From contig JAUVJT010000102.1 of the NCBI GenBank assembly GCA_030592225.1, positions 1 through 7,550 on the forward strand: 7,550 nucleotides of DNA. Reading direction: 5' to 3'. Source of the stretch: Candidatus Stahliibacteriota bacterium (GTDB taxonomy: Bacteria > Hydrothermota > Tepidihabitantia > B3-TA06). The stretch's first letter is position 1, and each line of letters begins with the position of its first letter. Shown piece by piece: positions 1 to 6,933 of this stretch. The notes below the pieces were generated by a model. That model was not told where the DNA came from. It saw nothing but the letters and a program-made list of their open reading frames with translations, and made no database searches. A program made the position numbers and the translations under genes.

Positions 1-600
1 AAGGAGGAGAAGGCCGACGTCGTCTTCTACCCTCCTGTCAAAGAGATGTATCCCGAACCCAGCCTGACTGCTATCTACGTTCATCGCCTGACCGACGTTC
101 TGTGCGGCGCTGAGCGGGCAGGTCACTTTGACGGCGTGGTTCTGGTCGTTGCCAAGCTGTTCAATATCTGTAAGCCGCACAAGGCGTACTTCGGAGCCAA
201 GGATTTCCAGCAGCAGGTGGTGATACGCAGGATGGTTGCCGATCTTAACCTCGACACCGAAATAGTAACCTGTCCCATCGTGCGTGAGGAGGACGGCCTT
301 GCCATGAGTTCACGCAACGGCTATCTAAGTGCCGACGATCGCGCGCGCTCGCTCGTTCTCAATAAGTCCCTTGATGAGGCGGAGAGGATGGCCAAGGCAG
401 GGGAGAGGGATGCCGAGGTTATTTGCAAGAAGATGCGTGAGATGATTGCCGGGCAGAATCCTGTCCGCATCTATTACGTCACCGCAGTTCATCCCGAAAC
501 CCTGGAACCTGTTGAGGAGATCAATGGGCCGGTGCTGTTCGTCCTGGCTGTAAAATTCGGCAAGGCACGGCTCATAGATAACCGGTTGGTCGAGATATAA
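1..600 (+). CDS. panC: Pantothenate synthetase, 5'-truncated by the window edge
   Basis: Pantothenate synthetase joins D-pantoate and beta-alanine using ATP (via pantoyl-adenylate), the last step of pantothenate synthesis in the cytoplasm. The frame is open from base 1, so the gene begins before the window; the ATG at 46 is an internal Met. About 199 residues are visible, against roughly 280 for the family, so the N-terminal part of the Rossmann domain with its HIGH-type ATP motif is missing. Visible family signatures are the YPE segment, GHFDGV followed by VAKLFNI, YFGAKDFQQ (from base 187; the Lys, Asp and Gln match substrate-contact positions in characterised PanC), the GLAMSSRNGYLS motif, and the C-terminal ARLIDN. 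It ends 8 bases before the DUF58 gene, so the two may be co-transcribed, although they share no known pathway. Identification is secure. Confidence 0.95.
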   Translation, partial: KEEKADVVFYPPVKEMYPEPSLTAIYVHRLTDVLCGAERAGHFDGVVLVVAKLFNICKPHKAYFGAKDFQQQVVIRRMVADLNLDTEIVTCPIVREEDGLAMSSRNGYLSADDRARSLVLNKSLDEAERMAKAGERDAEVICKKMREMIAGQNPVRIYYVTAVHPETLEPVEEINGPVLFVLAVKFGKARLIDNRLVEI

Positions 601-601
601 T
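596..601 (+). promoter_or_regulatory. Possible -10 box (TATAAT) overlapping the panC stop
   Basis: A perfect TATAAT lies across the panC stop codon and ends 7 bases before the ATG of the DUF58 gene. That would place +1 on or next to the start codon, as at mgtE and the lipoprotein gene. No acceptable -35 box is seen 16-18 bases upstream and there is no TGn extension, so this may be chance. Confidence 0.25.
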
Positions 602-608
602 CCAGGAC

Positions 609-1499
609 ATGAAGTCCGAAGACATCCTGAAACCCGAGACCCTGGCTAGACTTCGTGGGCTTGATTTGAAGGCGCGACTGGTGGTTGAGGGATTTTTGGA
701 AGGCCTGCATCGTTCCCCTTATAAGGGATTCTCGGTGGAGTTTTCCGAATACCGTCCCTACATCCCGGGCGACGAACCGCGCCGCATAGACTGGAAGGTG
801 TATGCCAAGCGCGACCGTTTCTATGTCAAAGAGTATCAGGAAGAGACCAATCTGCGCGCCATGCTGCTGGTTGATGCATCCGGCTCCATGGCCTACAAGT
901 CCGCAGCGCTCTCCAAGCTCGACTACGCCACGACCCTGGCAGCAGCCCTGGCCTACCTTTTAATCAAGCAGAAGGACGCGGTGGGTCTGGCGACCTTCGA
1001 TACTCAAATCAACACCTACATCCCTGCCCGCGCGTCCCTTAAACATCTGCGGATGCTTCTATCCAGACTTGAAGGCTTATCTGTCGGTGGAGAAACCAAC
1101 CTTGCCAACAGTCTGCATGGTCTTGCCGAACGAACCCGCAAGCGCGGCCTGGTGCTTATCTTTTCCGACCTGTTCGACGATCCTGAGCAGGTGCTCCTGG
1201 CTCTCCGCCATTTTCGTCATCGCAAGCACGAGGTTATCCTTTTCCACATCCTTGATCCCATGGAAGAGAGCTTCAGCTTTTCATCGTCTCTCCGTCTGGT
1301 TGACATGGAGACAAAGAAGGAAGCCAGCCTCGATCCCCGACTTGTCCGCGCCGAATATCAAAAAGCCCTTGCAGATTACCGCACGCTTCTTTCTTCCACC
1401 TGCGCCGAGCACCACATAGACTACAATCCCATTCGCACCGACCAGAGCCTGGAGTACGCGTTGTTCCGCTATCTTGAGAAGCGTAGACGTTTGAGATGA
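609..1499 (+). CDS. DUF58 / von Willebrand factor A-like protein (MoxR-associated type)
   Basis: This is a 296-residue soluble protein of the DUF58 family. Members usually accompany a MoxR AAA+ ATPase and membrane VWA (Bat) proteins, and are thought to help in envelope or metal-centre maturation; the exact role here is unknown. The family hallmark is clear at residues 44-78: EFSEYRPYIPGD, then RRIDWKVYAKRD and the FYVKEYQEE segment. A VWA-like fold follows, with an apparently complete MIDAS metal site: D89-x-S91-x-S93 (DASGSM), T163 in GGETNL and D187 in FSDLFD. No signal peptide or membrane helix is seen. The start matches the usual family N-terminus (LARLRGLDLKARLVVEG). AGGA lies only one base before the ATG, too close for a normal ribosome binding site, so initiation may be leaderless or coupled to panC. 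The next gene encodes its usual membrane partner. Confidence 0.9.
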   Translation: MKSEDILKPETLARLRGLDLKARLVVEGFLEGLHRSPYKGFSVEFSEYRPYIPGDEPRRIDWKVYAKRDRFYVKEYQEETNLRAMLLVDASGSMAYKSAALSKLDYATTLAAALAYLLIKQKDAVGLATFDTQINTYIPARASLKHLRMLLSRLEGLSVGGETNLANSLHGLAERTRKRGLVLIFSDLFDDPEQVLLALRHFRHRKHEVILFHILDPMEESFSFSSSLRLVDMETKKEASLDPRLVRAEYQKALADYRTLLSSTCAEHHIDYNPIRTDQSLEYALFRYLEKRRRLR

Positions 1500-1580
1500 G
1501 AATGCACCGATTGCAGCATACTGTTGACAAAATACGACTTCACCGATGCCGTTCTTGCGAACTTTTTTCCTCTGGAAAAA

Positions 1581-1585
1581 AGGAG
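1581..1585 (+). promoter_or_regulatory. Shine-Dalgarno site that fixes the BatA-like start at GTG 1593
   Basis: AGGAG lies 7 bases before GTG 1593. The open frame extends upstream to a TTG at 1524, but that TTG has no ribosome binding site and would add 23 residues before the conserved family N-terminus. Confidence 0.75.
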
Positions 1586-1592
1586 CAGGTTA

Positions 1593-3536
1593 GTGATTAG
1601 CTTTGCCGCTCCCTGGTATCTTTTGCTAATGCCTCTGGCGGCAGGTCCGTTCGTGCTCCATTTGCTCAACCGGCGCAAAATGAAGCGCACCCAGTTTAGC
1701 TCACTTTTCTTTCTGCGCAAACTGCGAGAGCGTCGCTTTCGATGGCTCAGACTGCGCGACCTTCTTCTGCTTATCCTCCGCTCCCTGTTCCTTGCCTTTC
1801 TTGTACTCGCCCTTGCCGGGCCGGTGTGGAAAGGCCGATTCCCGTTGGGCAAGGACCGGGCCGACGTTGTACTGATCCTTGACGATTCCTACTCCACCGA
1901 ACCCCGGTTTGCCGACCTGAAGCTAACCGCCCTGCGGGTTCTGGATGAGCTTTCATCCGGAAGCCGGGTTGCCCTGCTCACTCCCTCCGGCGCCCTGTGG
2001 GACACGACCGTAATATCCACCCACAGCACATCTCTCCAGAACGTATCCTCCCAGAACACATCTGCCCCCCAAACAGAATGGGGTGATCGAGTTCAGGCCT
2101 TGACGCCGTCTCAAAGCGGACGTGATCTCCAAGCCGCATGGAATATGGCTCGCAGGCTTTTGACCAACGGCAGCGCCGCCACCCGGCGCATAGTGATTGT
2201 ATCGGACGGGCAGAAACGCGCCCTGGATTTCTTAACCAGGGAACACATCGGCGAAGATATCGAGGTTCATTGTTTTCTTAATCAAACCTCCCTGCCTGCC
2301 AATACGTCCATTCTTGACGCGGAGCTTTATCCCGTTGTTCCCCTGCCGGGTGAAGGACAGACGCTAAGGGCAAGCATTCGACATTCAGGCAAAAGTATTC
2401 AGAAACAACTCACGCTTTGGGTGGATGACCGCGTGGTTGATGAGCGCAAGCTGAACTTTTCTGCCGCTGAAAGAGATATCGAGTTCAAGCTTGTGCATTC
2501 AGGACAAGAAGTGAAAGTGGCGTTGGAGCCCGATTCCATCAGTGCCGATGATGAACGGTTCGTTCTCGCCTCGGGGGCAAAAACTCTTCGCGTTGCCCTG
2601 GTTGGTGATGCAGACTCATATTTTCTTGAACTTGCATTGAGGGCAGGAAGTGGAGTGAGCGTCCAGAAGGTATCGCCTGCTTCCGCGGCAACGCTTTCCC
2701 CTCTGGCTTACGATATTCTCATCTGGGACGGCGCTTCCGCGCTGAGCGCAGAAATTTCAGCGGCCGCTTCCCGGGGTTTGGCGATTCTTGTTTTGCTTGA
2801 CGGCGAGGTTGCCGACGTTGAGGGTATATTCAATTCCCGGGGCGGGGCATCTCAACAGGGATTTGATATTCTCGCTCCATCTTCCTTGTTTGCCGATCTT
2901 GAGGAAAAAGACCGCCGTCAGATACGCATCAATCGCTATGCCAGATTGCAGCCTGTTGCAGGCAAGGTTATACTTTCTTTAAGCGGGGGCGATCCTTTCC
3001 TTATCGCTGACACCTTTCAGGGCATCAGCTATCTCGTTACCCGCTTTACGCCACAGCATACCGATCTTGTGTACCGCGCACTTTTTCCCGCTCTGCTGAA
3101 TAGATTGGTTGTTTTTGTCGCGGGAGAACGCACCGAACGGGAACGCTTTATCGGCGATACATTGAGGGTAAGGGTTCCCACCGGCAAAGCGATTCTGGTG
3201 GAAACCCCGCAGCTGCATTACGAACTCGCCCCGCACCGGGTGGGTCCAGGGTATGAAATTGAGTTTGCCTCCACTCTTCGTGCGGGGTTCTACAAGATTG
3301 GCAACCAGACCTTTGTGGTCAATCCCGACCCGGCAGAGACGTCACCTGCAAGAATCAACTTCGCCGACCTCCAGAAGCGCGGCATCGAGGTCTATCCTTT
3401 GGGTGTTTCCACCCCCCGTAACCTCTGGTTCTGGTTTCTTATCCTTGCCGCGGCGTGCCTGGCCGTCGAGCTGAGCCTGGTGATGGCTCATGCCTTTGCT
3501 TCACGCCGCAAACCAGGAGATGAGCGGCTTAAATGA
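1593..3536 (+). CDS. BatA-like membrane protein with VWA-like domain
   Basis: This is a 647-residue membrane protein whose N-terminus matches the BatA-type double-transmembrane domain: FAAPWYLLLMPLAAGPFVLHLL (residues 4-25, first helix), a basic loop rich in Arg/Lys (27-56), and a second helix at about 57-77 ending in LALAGPVW. A VWA-like domain follows, with DDSYS (D97-x-S99-x-S101) resembling a MIDAS core. The long central region (about 230-600) appears to be beta-rich and extracytoplasmic. A third helix at about 611-632 is followed by a short basic cytoplasmic tail. GTG start chosen from its Shine-Dalgarno site. In characterised operons such proteins act with DUF58 and MoxR proteins; this one follows the DUF58 gene by 93 bases. 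Family placement is sound, but the molecular role is not known. Confidence 0.85.
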   Translation: MISFAAPWYLLLMPLAAGPFVLHLLNRRKMKRTQFSSLFFLRKLRERRFRWLRLRDLLLLILRSLFLAFLVLALAGPVWKGRFPLGKDRADVVLILDDSYSTEPRFADLKLTALRVLDELSSGSRVALLTPSGALWDTTVISTHSTSLQNVSSQNTSAPQTEWGDRVQALTPSQSGRDLQAAWNMARRLLTNGSAATRRIVIVSDGQKRALDFLTREHIGEDIEVHCFLNQTSLPANTSILDAELYPVVPLPGEGQTLRASIRHSGKSIQKQLTLWVDDRVVDERKLNFSAAERDIEFKLVHSGQEVKVALEPDSISADDERFVLASGAKTLRVALVGDADSYFLELALRAGSGVSVQKVSPASAATLSPLAYDILIWDGASALSAEISAAASRGLAILVLLDGEVADVEGIFNSRGGASQQGFDILAPSSLFADLEEKDRRQIRINRYARLQPVAGKVILSLSGGDPFLIADTFQGISYLVTRFTPQHTDLVYRALFPALLNRLVVFVAGERTERERFIGDTLRVRVPTGKAILVETPQLHYELAPHRVGPGYEIEFASTLRAGFYKIGNQTFVVNPDPAETSPARINFADLQKRGIEVYPLGVSTPRNLWFWFLILAAACLAVELSLVMAHAFASRRKPGDERLK

Positions 3537-3611
3537 ACGCCGTCGGTATCTGTATATCCTGAGCCGTTTGCAGTGAGTCAAAATCATTCTGTGAAATTCG
3601 CGCAATCCCTC

Positions 3612-3626
3612 TACTCCCACGGAGTA
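3612..3626 (+). terminator. Weak hairpin in the BatA-like/mgtE gap
   Basis: TACTCC and GGAGTA form a 6-bp stem around a 3-base CAC loop in the 162-base gap between the BatA-like gene and mgtE. There is no T-tract after it, so it is at best a weak terminator for the upstream genes. Apart from this and the mgtE promoter, I see nothing in the gap. Confidence 0.25.
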
Positions 3627-3664
3627 TAGCACGCCGATTTACCCACAAGCAAGCATCAAAACCG

Positions 3665-3692
3665 TTGACAATGGCCTCAGCCACCTTATGAT
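3665..3692 (+). promoter_or_regulatory. Promoter of mgtE-recO, placing +1 at the start codon
   Basis: The -35 box TTGACA (3665-3670, perfect consensus) and the -10 box TATGAT (3687-3692, 5 of 6) are separated by 16 bases. Six bases then lead to the mgtE ATG at 3699, so transcription should begin at or within a base or two of the A of the ATG. No Shine-Dalgarno sequence precedes the ATG. The message is therefore expected to be leaderless, and there is no room for an Mg2+-sensing leader. Confidence 0.7.
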
Positions 3693-3698
3693 TGCGGC

Positions 3699-5045
3699 AT
3701 GGATTACGAGTTTCTCGACAAGCTGGAAGCGCTGCTGGAGCAGGGTAAGTCGGATGAAGTTCGGGCAATAGCAGGCAAGCTGCCCGTACACTCCGTTGCA
3801 GACGTGCTTGAGCGGCTGGATCACGACGATGCGTTAGCTCTTTTCCGCTTGATTGATACCGACAAGGCCGCCGACGTTATTCTTGAACTTGATGATGCCA
3901 CCCGTGATTTTATCCTGACCGAACTTGAGAATGAACGCATCTCCAAGCTGGTCGAGGAGCTTGAATCCGACGATGCGGCGGATATCGTGGCCGAGATGTC
4001 GCCTGAGGACCGGGCAGCAGTAATCGCCAGATTGCCTGCAGACGATCGCCGCGAACTGGGCGAACTTCTGCATTTCCCCCCCGATACTGCAGGCGGTCGA
4101 ATGACGGTTGAGTTCATGAAGGTGCGCGACTCGGATACGGTACAGCAGGTTACCAAACGCCTGCGCCGCAAGGGACCCGATCCTCACTACACCAGCCTGC
4201 TTTTTGTAACCAATCACAAGGGACGTTTCGAGGGCGCTTTGGAGATAGACAAGCTTCTCTTTAACCCACCCCGAACCAGGATTCGTGATCTGACTCAGTC
4301 CTTTCCGGTCAAGGCGTTTCTCCTGGAAGATCAGGAAAGCGTGGCTCGCAAGGCGGAGAAGGCCGAGGTGCCGGTTATTCCGGTGGTGGACGAGCAGGAT
4401 AAGCTGCGCGGCATCATCACCATCGAAGACATCATAGACGTTATCCGCGAGGAGGCGACCGAGGATATCTATCGCTCAGGCGGTGTGAGCACCGAAACCT
4501 CGCTTTTCGAACCGGCGATACGTTCTGCAGGTAGGCGCTTCCCATGGCTGCTGGTGAATCTCGGGACCGCATTCGTTGCGGCCAGTGTTATCGGTCTGTT
4601 TCAGAACACGATCAAGTCGCTCGTGGCAATTACCATCTTTCTGCCCATCGTTGCCGGGCTGGGCGGCAACGCGGGTTCCCAAACCGTGGTGATGGTGGTT
4701 CGCAGTTTGGCACTGGGTGAAATTACCCCTGCCGATGCCTGGCGTTTGCTCAAGCGCCAGCTCTTGATATGTTTTTTGCTTGGTCTGGGAGCGGGAATCA
4801 TTGTGAGTCTGGGCGTCCTTGTCTTCAAGCTGCCTCTGATTCTTGCTCCTCTGGTTTTTCTGGCGCTGCTAATCAACATCATCGTCGGCGGCGTGGTTGG
4901 AACCATTGTTCCCATGGCACTCCGCAAGTTGAGGTTTGATCCGTCCCTTGCCTCCAGCATCTTCCTGACCGCCACCACCGACACCCTGGGATTTCTGGTG
5001 CTTCTCGGACTCGCCACACTGGCTCTTCGTTATTTTTCCCTGTAA
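3699..5045 (+). CDS. mgtE: MgtE-family Mg2+ channel/transporter
   Basis: MgtE is a homodimeric, Mg2+-selective channel of the inner membrane, gated by Mg2+ binding to its cytoplasmic domains. The protein has 448 residues, the normal length (about 450 in the Thermus protein), and all domains are present. The helical N domain (about 1-130) carries acidic repeats such as ESDDAADIVAEM. The paired CBS domains (about 135-255) include the second-CBS end LRGIITIEDIIDVI. The membrane domain with five helices starts at about residue 283. The signature PIVAGLGGNAGSQ (316-328) is intact, as is D428 in TTDTLGF, which aligns with the pore Mg2+-binding Asp432 of Thermus MgtE. The ATG at 3699 lies directly under a strong promoter with no ribosome binding site. 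The stop overlaps the recO start by one base. Identification is very secure; selectivity is inferred from the family. Confidence 0.95.
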   Translation: MDYEFLDKLEALLEQGKSDEVRAIAGKLPVHSVADVLERLDHDDALALFRLIDTDKAADVILELDDATRDFILTELENERISKLVEELESDDAADIVAEMSPEDRAAVIARLPADDRRELGELLHFPPDTAGGRMTVEFMKVRDSDTVQQVTKRLRRKGPDPHYTSLLFVTNHKGRFEGALEIDKLLFNPPRTRIRDLTQSFPVKAFLLEDQESVARKAEKAEVPVIPVVDEQDKLRGIITIEDIIDVIREEATEDIYRSGGVSTETSLFEPAIRSAGRRFPWLLVNLGTAFVAASVIGLFQNTIKSLVAITIFLPIVAGLGGNAGSQTVVMVVRSLALGEITPADAWRLLKRQLLICFLLGLGAGIIVSLGVLVFKLPLILAPLVFLALLINIIVGGVVGTIVPMALRKLRFDPSLASSIFLTATTDTLGFLVLLGLATLALRYFSL

Positions 5046-5755
5046 TGTCAAAGCTTATTCGTTCCGAGGGAATTGTGCTGCGCACCCGCGCCTTTCGTGA
5101 GTCTTCAAAAATCGCCATCGTTTTTACCCGAACCAGCGGACGCATCGACCTCCTTGCACGCGGTGCACGCAGGCCGGGCTCGAGGTTCGGCGCAGCATTG
5201 GAGATGGGCACCGAAGCCTCCTTCATATACTACGAGCGTGAGAACAGCAGTCTGTGGACGCTGTCGTCTGCTGACATCCTGCTCTCCCACCAGACCTTAC
5301 GTGAAACTCCTGCCACTCTTAACGCCCTTGCCCGAGTTCTGAAGCTGCTGTATCATATCTCTCAGCCGGGAGTGCTCAACTCGGGGCTTTACAATTTTAC
5401 CCTGATTCTGCTTAATGCCATGGGGGAGCGGGAATCGTTATCTGCATTGTACGATCTCTTTTTGTGGCGGGCGAGTGCTTTAAGCGGATACCCTCCTTGC
5501 GTTGACCAGGGATGCCTGGTGTGCGGGAAACCGGATGCAGTCAACTTCTGTATAGCGCAGGGAGGTTTTCTGTGCGCCGCGCACTCGCAAGCCGAAGAGA
5601 TTATAAGGTTCAACCCTGAAGAACGCAAGATACTTGCAAATTTGACCAATGTACCGGTCAGCGAGTTTGATGGACAGATTCCCCCCATTCTCTCGAGGCT
5701 CATTCGCGATTACGCTCGTTACCATTTGCACGCAGGGGTCAACATCATAAAGTGA
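5045..5755 (+). CDS. recO: DNA repair protein RecO
   Basis: RecO works with RecR (and RecF) to load RecA on SSB-coated single-stranded DNA and to anneal complementary strands during gap repair. The protein has 236 residues, typical length. The N-terminal OB fold (about 1-80) starts with the family pattern EGIVLRTRAFRESSKIAIVFT and includes the basic ARGARRPGSRFG segment. A helical domain follows, with a zinc-finger-like cysteine cluster: C152, C157, C160, C169 and C177, plus H180. The cluster is complete, unlike in RecO proteins such as the E. coli one that have lost it. The ATG shares its A with the mgtE stop (TAATG) and has no ribosome binding site of its own, so translation is probably coupled to mgtE. 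A hairpin starts at its stop codon. Confidence 0.93.
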   Translation: MSKLIRSEGIVLRTRAFRESSKIAIVFTRTSGRIDLLARGARRPGSRFGAALEMGTEASFIYYERENSSLWTLSSADILLSHQTLRETPATLNALARVLKLLYHISQPGVLNSGLYNFTLILLNAMGERESLSALYDLFLWRASALSGYPPCVDQGCLVCGKPDAVNFCIAQGGFLCAAHSQAEEIIRFNPEERKILANLTNVPVSEFDGQIPPILSRLIRDYARYHLHAGVNIIK

Positions 5756-5782
5756 AAGTCCGGCAAAAGCCGGACTTCCACT
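5751..5782. terminator. Hairpin between convergent recO and lipoprotein genes (probable shared terminator)
   Basis: AAGTCCGGC (5756-5764) pairs perfectly with GCCGGACTT (5769-5777) around an AAAA loop. Past one A/C mismatch the stem continues for 4 more base pairs (5751-5754 with 5779-5782), so its base includes the recO TGA. It lies 22 bases beyond the lipoprotein stop on the other strand. There is no real T-tract on the + side. On the minus side the stem runs into a moderately T-rich stretch. It could serve both genes, better for the minus-strand one. Confidence 0.7.
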
Positions 5783-5803
5783 CAATCTGTTCAAAGGGTT
5801 AAC

Positions 5804-6637
5804 TTATTTCGCAACGGGGATGATCCAAATATCAACGTCCGCCGGGTAATTCCAATCAGCCAGGCCGTCCTTGCGAATTATGCCTATCAGCAGCGTCTCC
5901 TCGCCCGCGGTAACCTCGGCTTCCCAGCGTTCGTCCTCGCCTTCCTTGGGTGCAAATTTTACCAGCTCATTGGCAAGGGCGAAACAGATGAGTTTGCTGG
6001 TGTCGGCCACCGTCCTTAATTCCAGTAAAAGGGCTGCTCCGGGCGCAATTGCGGGAAACGAATCAATCGCAGCAAGAGCGGCTGAAGAGTAGATGGTCGT
6101 ATCCAGGCCGCCCTCCTCTCCGTCCCCTTTTATCTTCAGGGAAAAAATACGGGTGGTGTTGGTATCGGAACGCTCCTCCGCAATGGAGTAAGCAACCATT
6201 TCCCATTCCCCATTGTCCGCGAACTGGACGTACTGGATACGCCGGCTGGAGAAATTCCGACTATTCATGTACTCCATACCGTCTTCTCTACCCATGAACT
6301 CGGAATCAAGAGTGCCCTTGAATTTCCTTATGACTGACACCCTGGCCGAATCGCCGATGGTTACAAAAGTATCGTTCTTGAACTCTTCGTTGAAGCTGAC
6401 GGCAAGGGTTTCGGATTCGAACGTGGTATTAAGGGTGAGGCGGGTCAGCACCCAGTTGCTGTCTACGATCACCGAATCAGATGCAGGCATTGCCAAATCG
6501 AGCGAGATCTCGGTTGCATTCAGTTTGTCCGTTTGGCCCGAAATGATTTCGGTTATGCTCTCTTCTGCAGCCTGCCGGTCAAAAGGGTTGCAGGCCAATG
6601 CCCCTATTAAAGGGAGTAGTAAAAGGTATCTATGCAT
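5804..6637 (-). CDS. Secreted lipoprotein of unknown function
   Basis: This is a 277-residue protein with a clear lipoprotein signal: a short basic start (MHRY), a leucine-rich core and a lipobox-like ALAC with the lipidated cysteine at residue 16. Ala at -3 is less usual than Leu but allowed. The residue after Cys is Asn, not Asp. The mature part (about 262 residues) is acidic, rich in Ser/Thr and alternating hydrophobic residues, and appears beta-rich. The last 80 residues (ALLLELRTV ... ETLLIGIIRKDG) look like a possible beta-sandwich. There are no other cysteines except C218 and no catalytic motif I recognise. It is transcribed alone, convergent with recO, from a promoter that abuts its ATG. 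The lipoprotein call is good; I do not recognise a family and assign no function. Confidence 0.8.
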   Translation of the reverse strand: MHRYLLLLPLIGALACNPFDRQAAEESITEIISGQTDKLNATEISLDLAMPASDSVIVDSNWVLTRLTLNTTFESETLAVSFNEEFKNDTFVTIGDSARVSVIRKFKGTLDSEFMGREDGMEYMNSRNFSSRRIQYVQFADNGEWEMVAYSIAEERSDTNTTRIFSLKIKGDGEEGGLDTTIYSSAALAAIDSFPAIAPGAALLLELRTVADTSKLICFALANELVKFAPKEGEDERWEAEVTAGEETLLIGIIRKDGLADWNYPADVDIWIIPVAK

Positions 6638-6642
6638 GGGCT

Positions 6643-6670
6643 ATATTACGCGGATTTGGGGGCTGGTCAA
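6643..6670 (-). promoter_or_regulatory. Promoter of the lipoprotein gene, placing +1 at the start codon
   Basis: On the minus strand, TTGACC (6670-6665) and TAATAT (6648-6643) are separated by 16 bases, and only 5 bases remain before the ATG at 6637. Transcription should start at or just inside the start codon. No Shine-Dalgarno sequence is present. The layout matches the mgtE promoter almost base for base in spacing. Confidence 0.6.
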
Positions 6671-6836
6671 TCCTTTGAGGAATGTCGGGTTCGGCACATA
6701 CTGGAAAGTCTGTGCCACACGGGAGACTGCAATTGTTGAAGGAGATAGTGAGTTTTATGCTTGTCTGTGTTGTTTTGTTGAAGCGACGAATACCCTATGA
6801 GCGTTGTCCATACGGTGACAAATTCAGATGTTTTGT

Positions 6837-6864
6837 GTAGAGGCGACGCATGCGTCGCCTCTAC
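6837..6864. repeat. Perfect 28-bp palindrome
   Basis: The half-site GTAGAGGCGACGCA is followed at once by its exact reverse complement, with no spacer. It lies between the divergent lipoprotein and AT-rich genes, so it is not placed as a terminator. Its form (GTAG...CTAC ends, GC-rich arms, central GCATGC) resembles the dispersed intergenic palindromes found in multiple copies in many bacterial genomes. Only one copy is in this window, so its repeat status is inferred. Confidence 0.65.
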
Positions 6865-6894
6865 CTTTGTCTCACAATGACACCCTCCCCCTGC

Positions 6895-6915
6895 CCCCTC
6901 CCGTTGAGGGAGGGG
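6895..6915. repeat. C-rich/G-rich hairpin next to the palindrome
   Basis: CCCCTCCC (6895-6902) pairs perfectly with GGGAGGGG (6908-6915) around a 5-base GTTGA loop. It is preceded by a C-rich run (ACCCTCCCCCTGCC). This pattern is like the pyrimidine-rich intergenic repeats seen in many bacterial genomes. It starts 31 bases after the 28-bp palindrome and may belong to the same composite element. The rest of the 6638-6979 intergenic stretch, apart from the two promoters, shows nothing I can name. Confidence 0.5.
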
Positions 6916-6933
6916 TATCGAATCAAAAGTCTC

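Noticed and set aside
1524..1552. TTGACA at 1524-1529 as a promoter for the BatA-like gene
   Set aside because: No acceptable -10 box is found 15-18 bases downstream.
1524..1592. TTG at 1524 as start of the BatA-like gene
   Set aside because: No ribosome binding site precedes it and it adds 23 residues before the conserved N-terminus; GTG 1593 has AGGAG at 7 bases.
3537..3698. Mg2+ riboswitch or small RNA upstream of mgtE
   Set aside because: The predicted transcript starts at the ATG, so no leader remains; I see no leader-like fold beyond one weak 6-bp hairpin.
6213..6800. Long + strand open frame (195 codons) opposite the lipoprotein gene
   Set aside because: It is antisense to the lipoprotein gene for most of its length; the minus-strand frame has a signal peptide, promoter and terminator, while this one has none.
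6748..6840. Small + strand frame (about 28-31 codons) with AAGGAG upstream
   Set aside because: Spacing from AAGGAG is 12 bases to the ATG or 3 to the GTG, the frame ends in the palindrome, and the product resembles nothing known to me.
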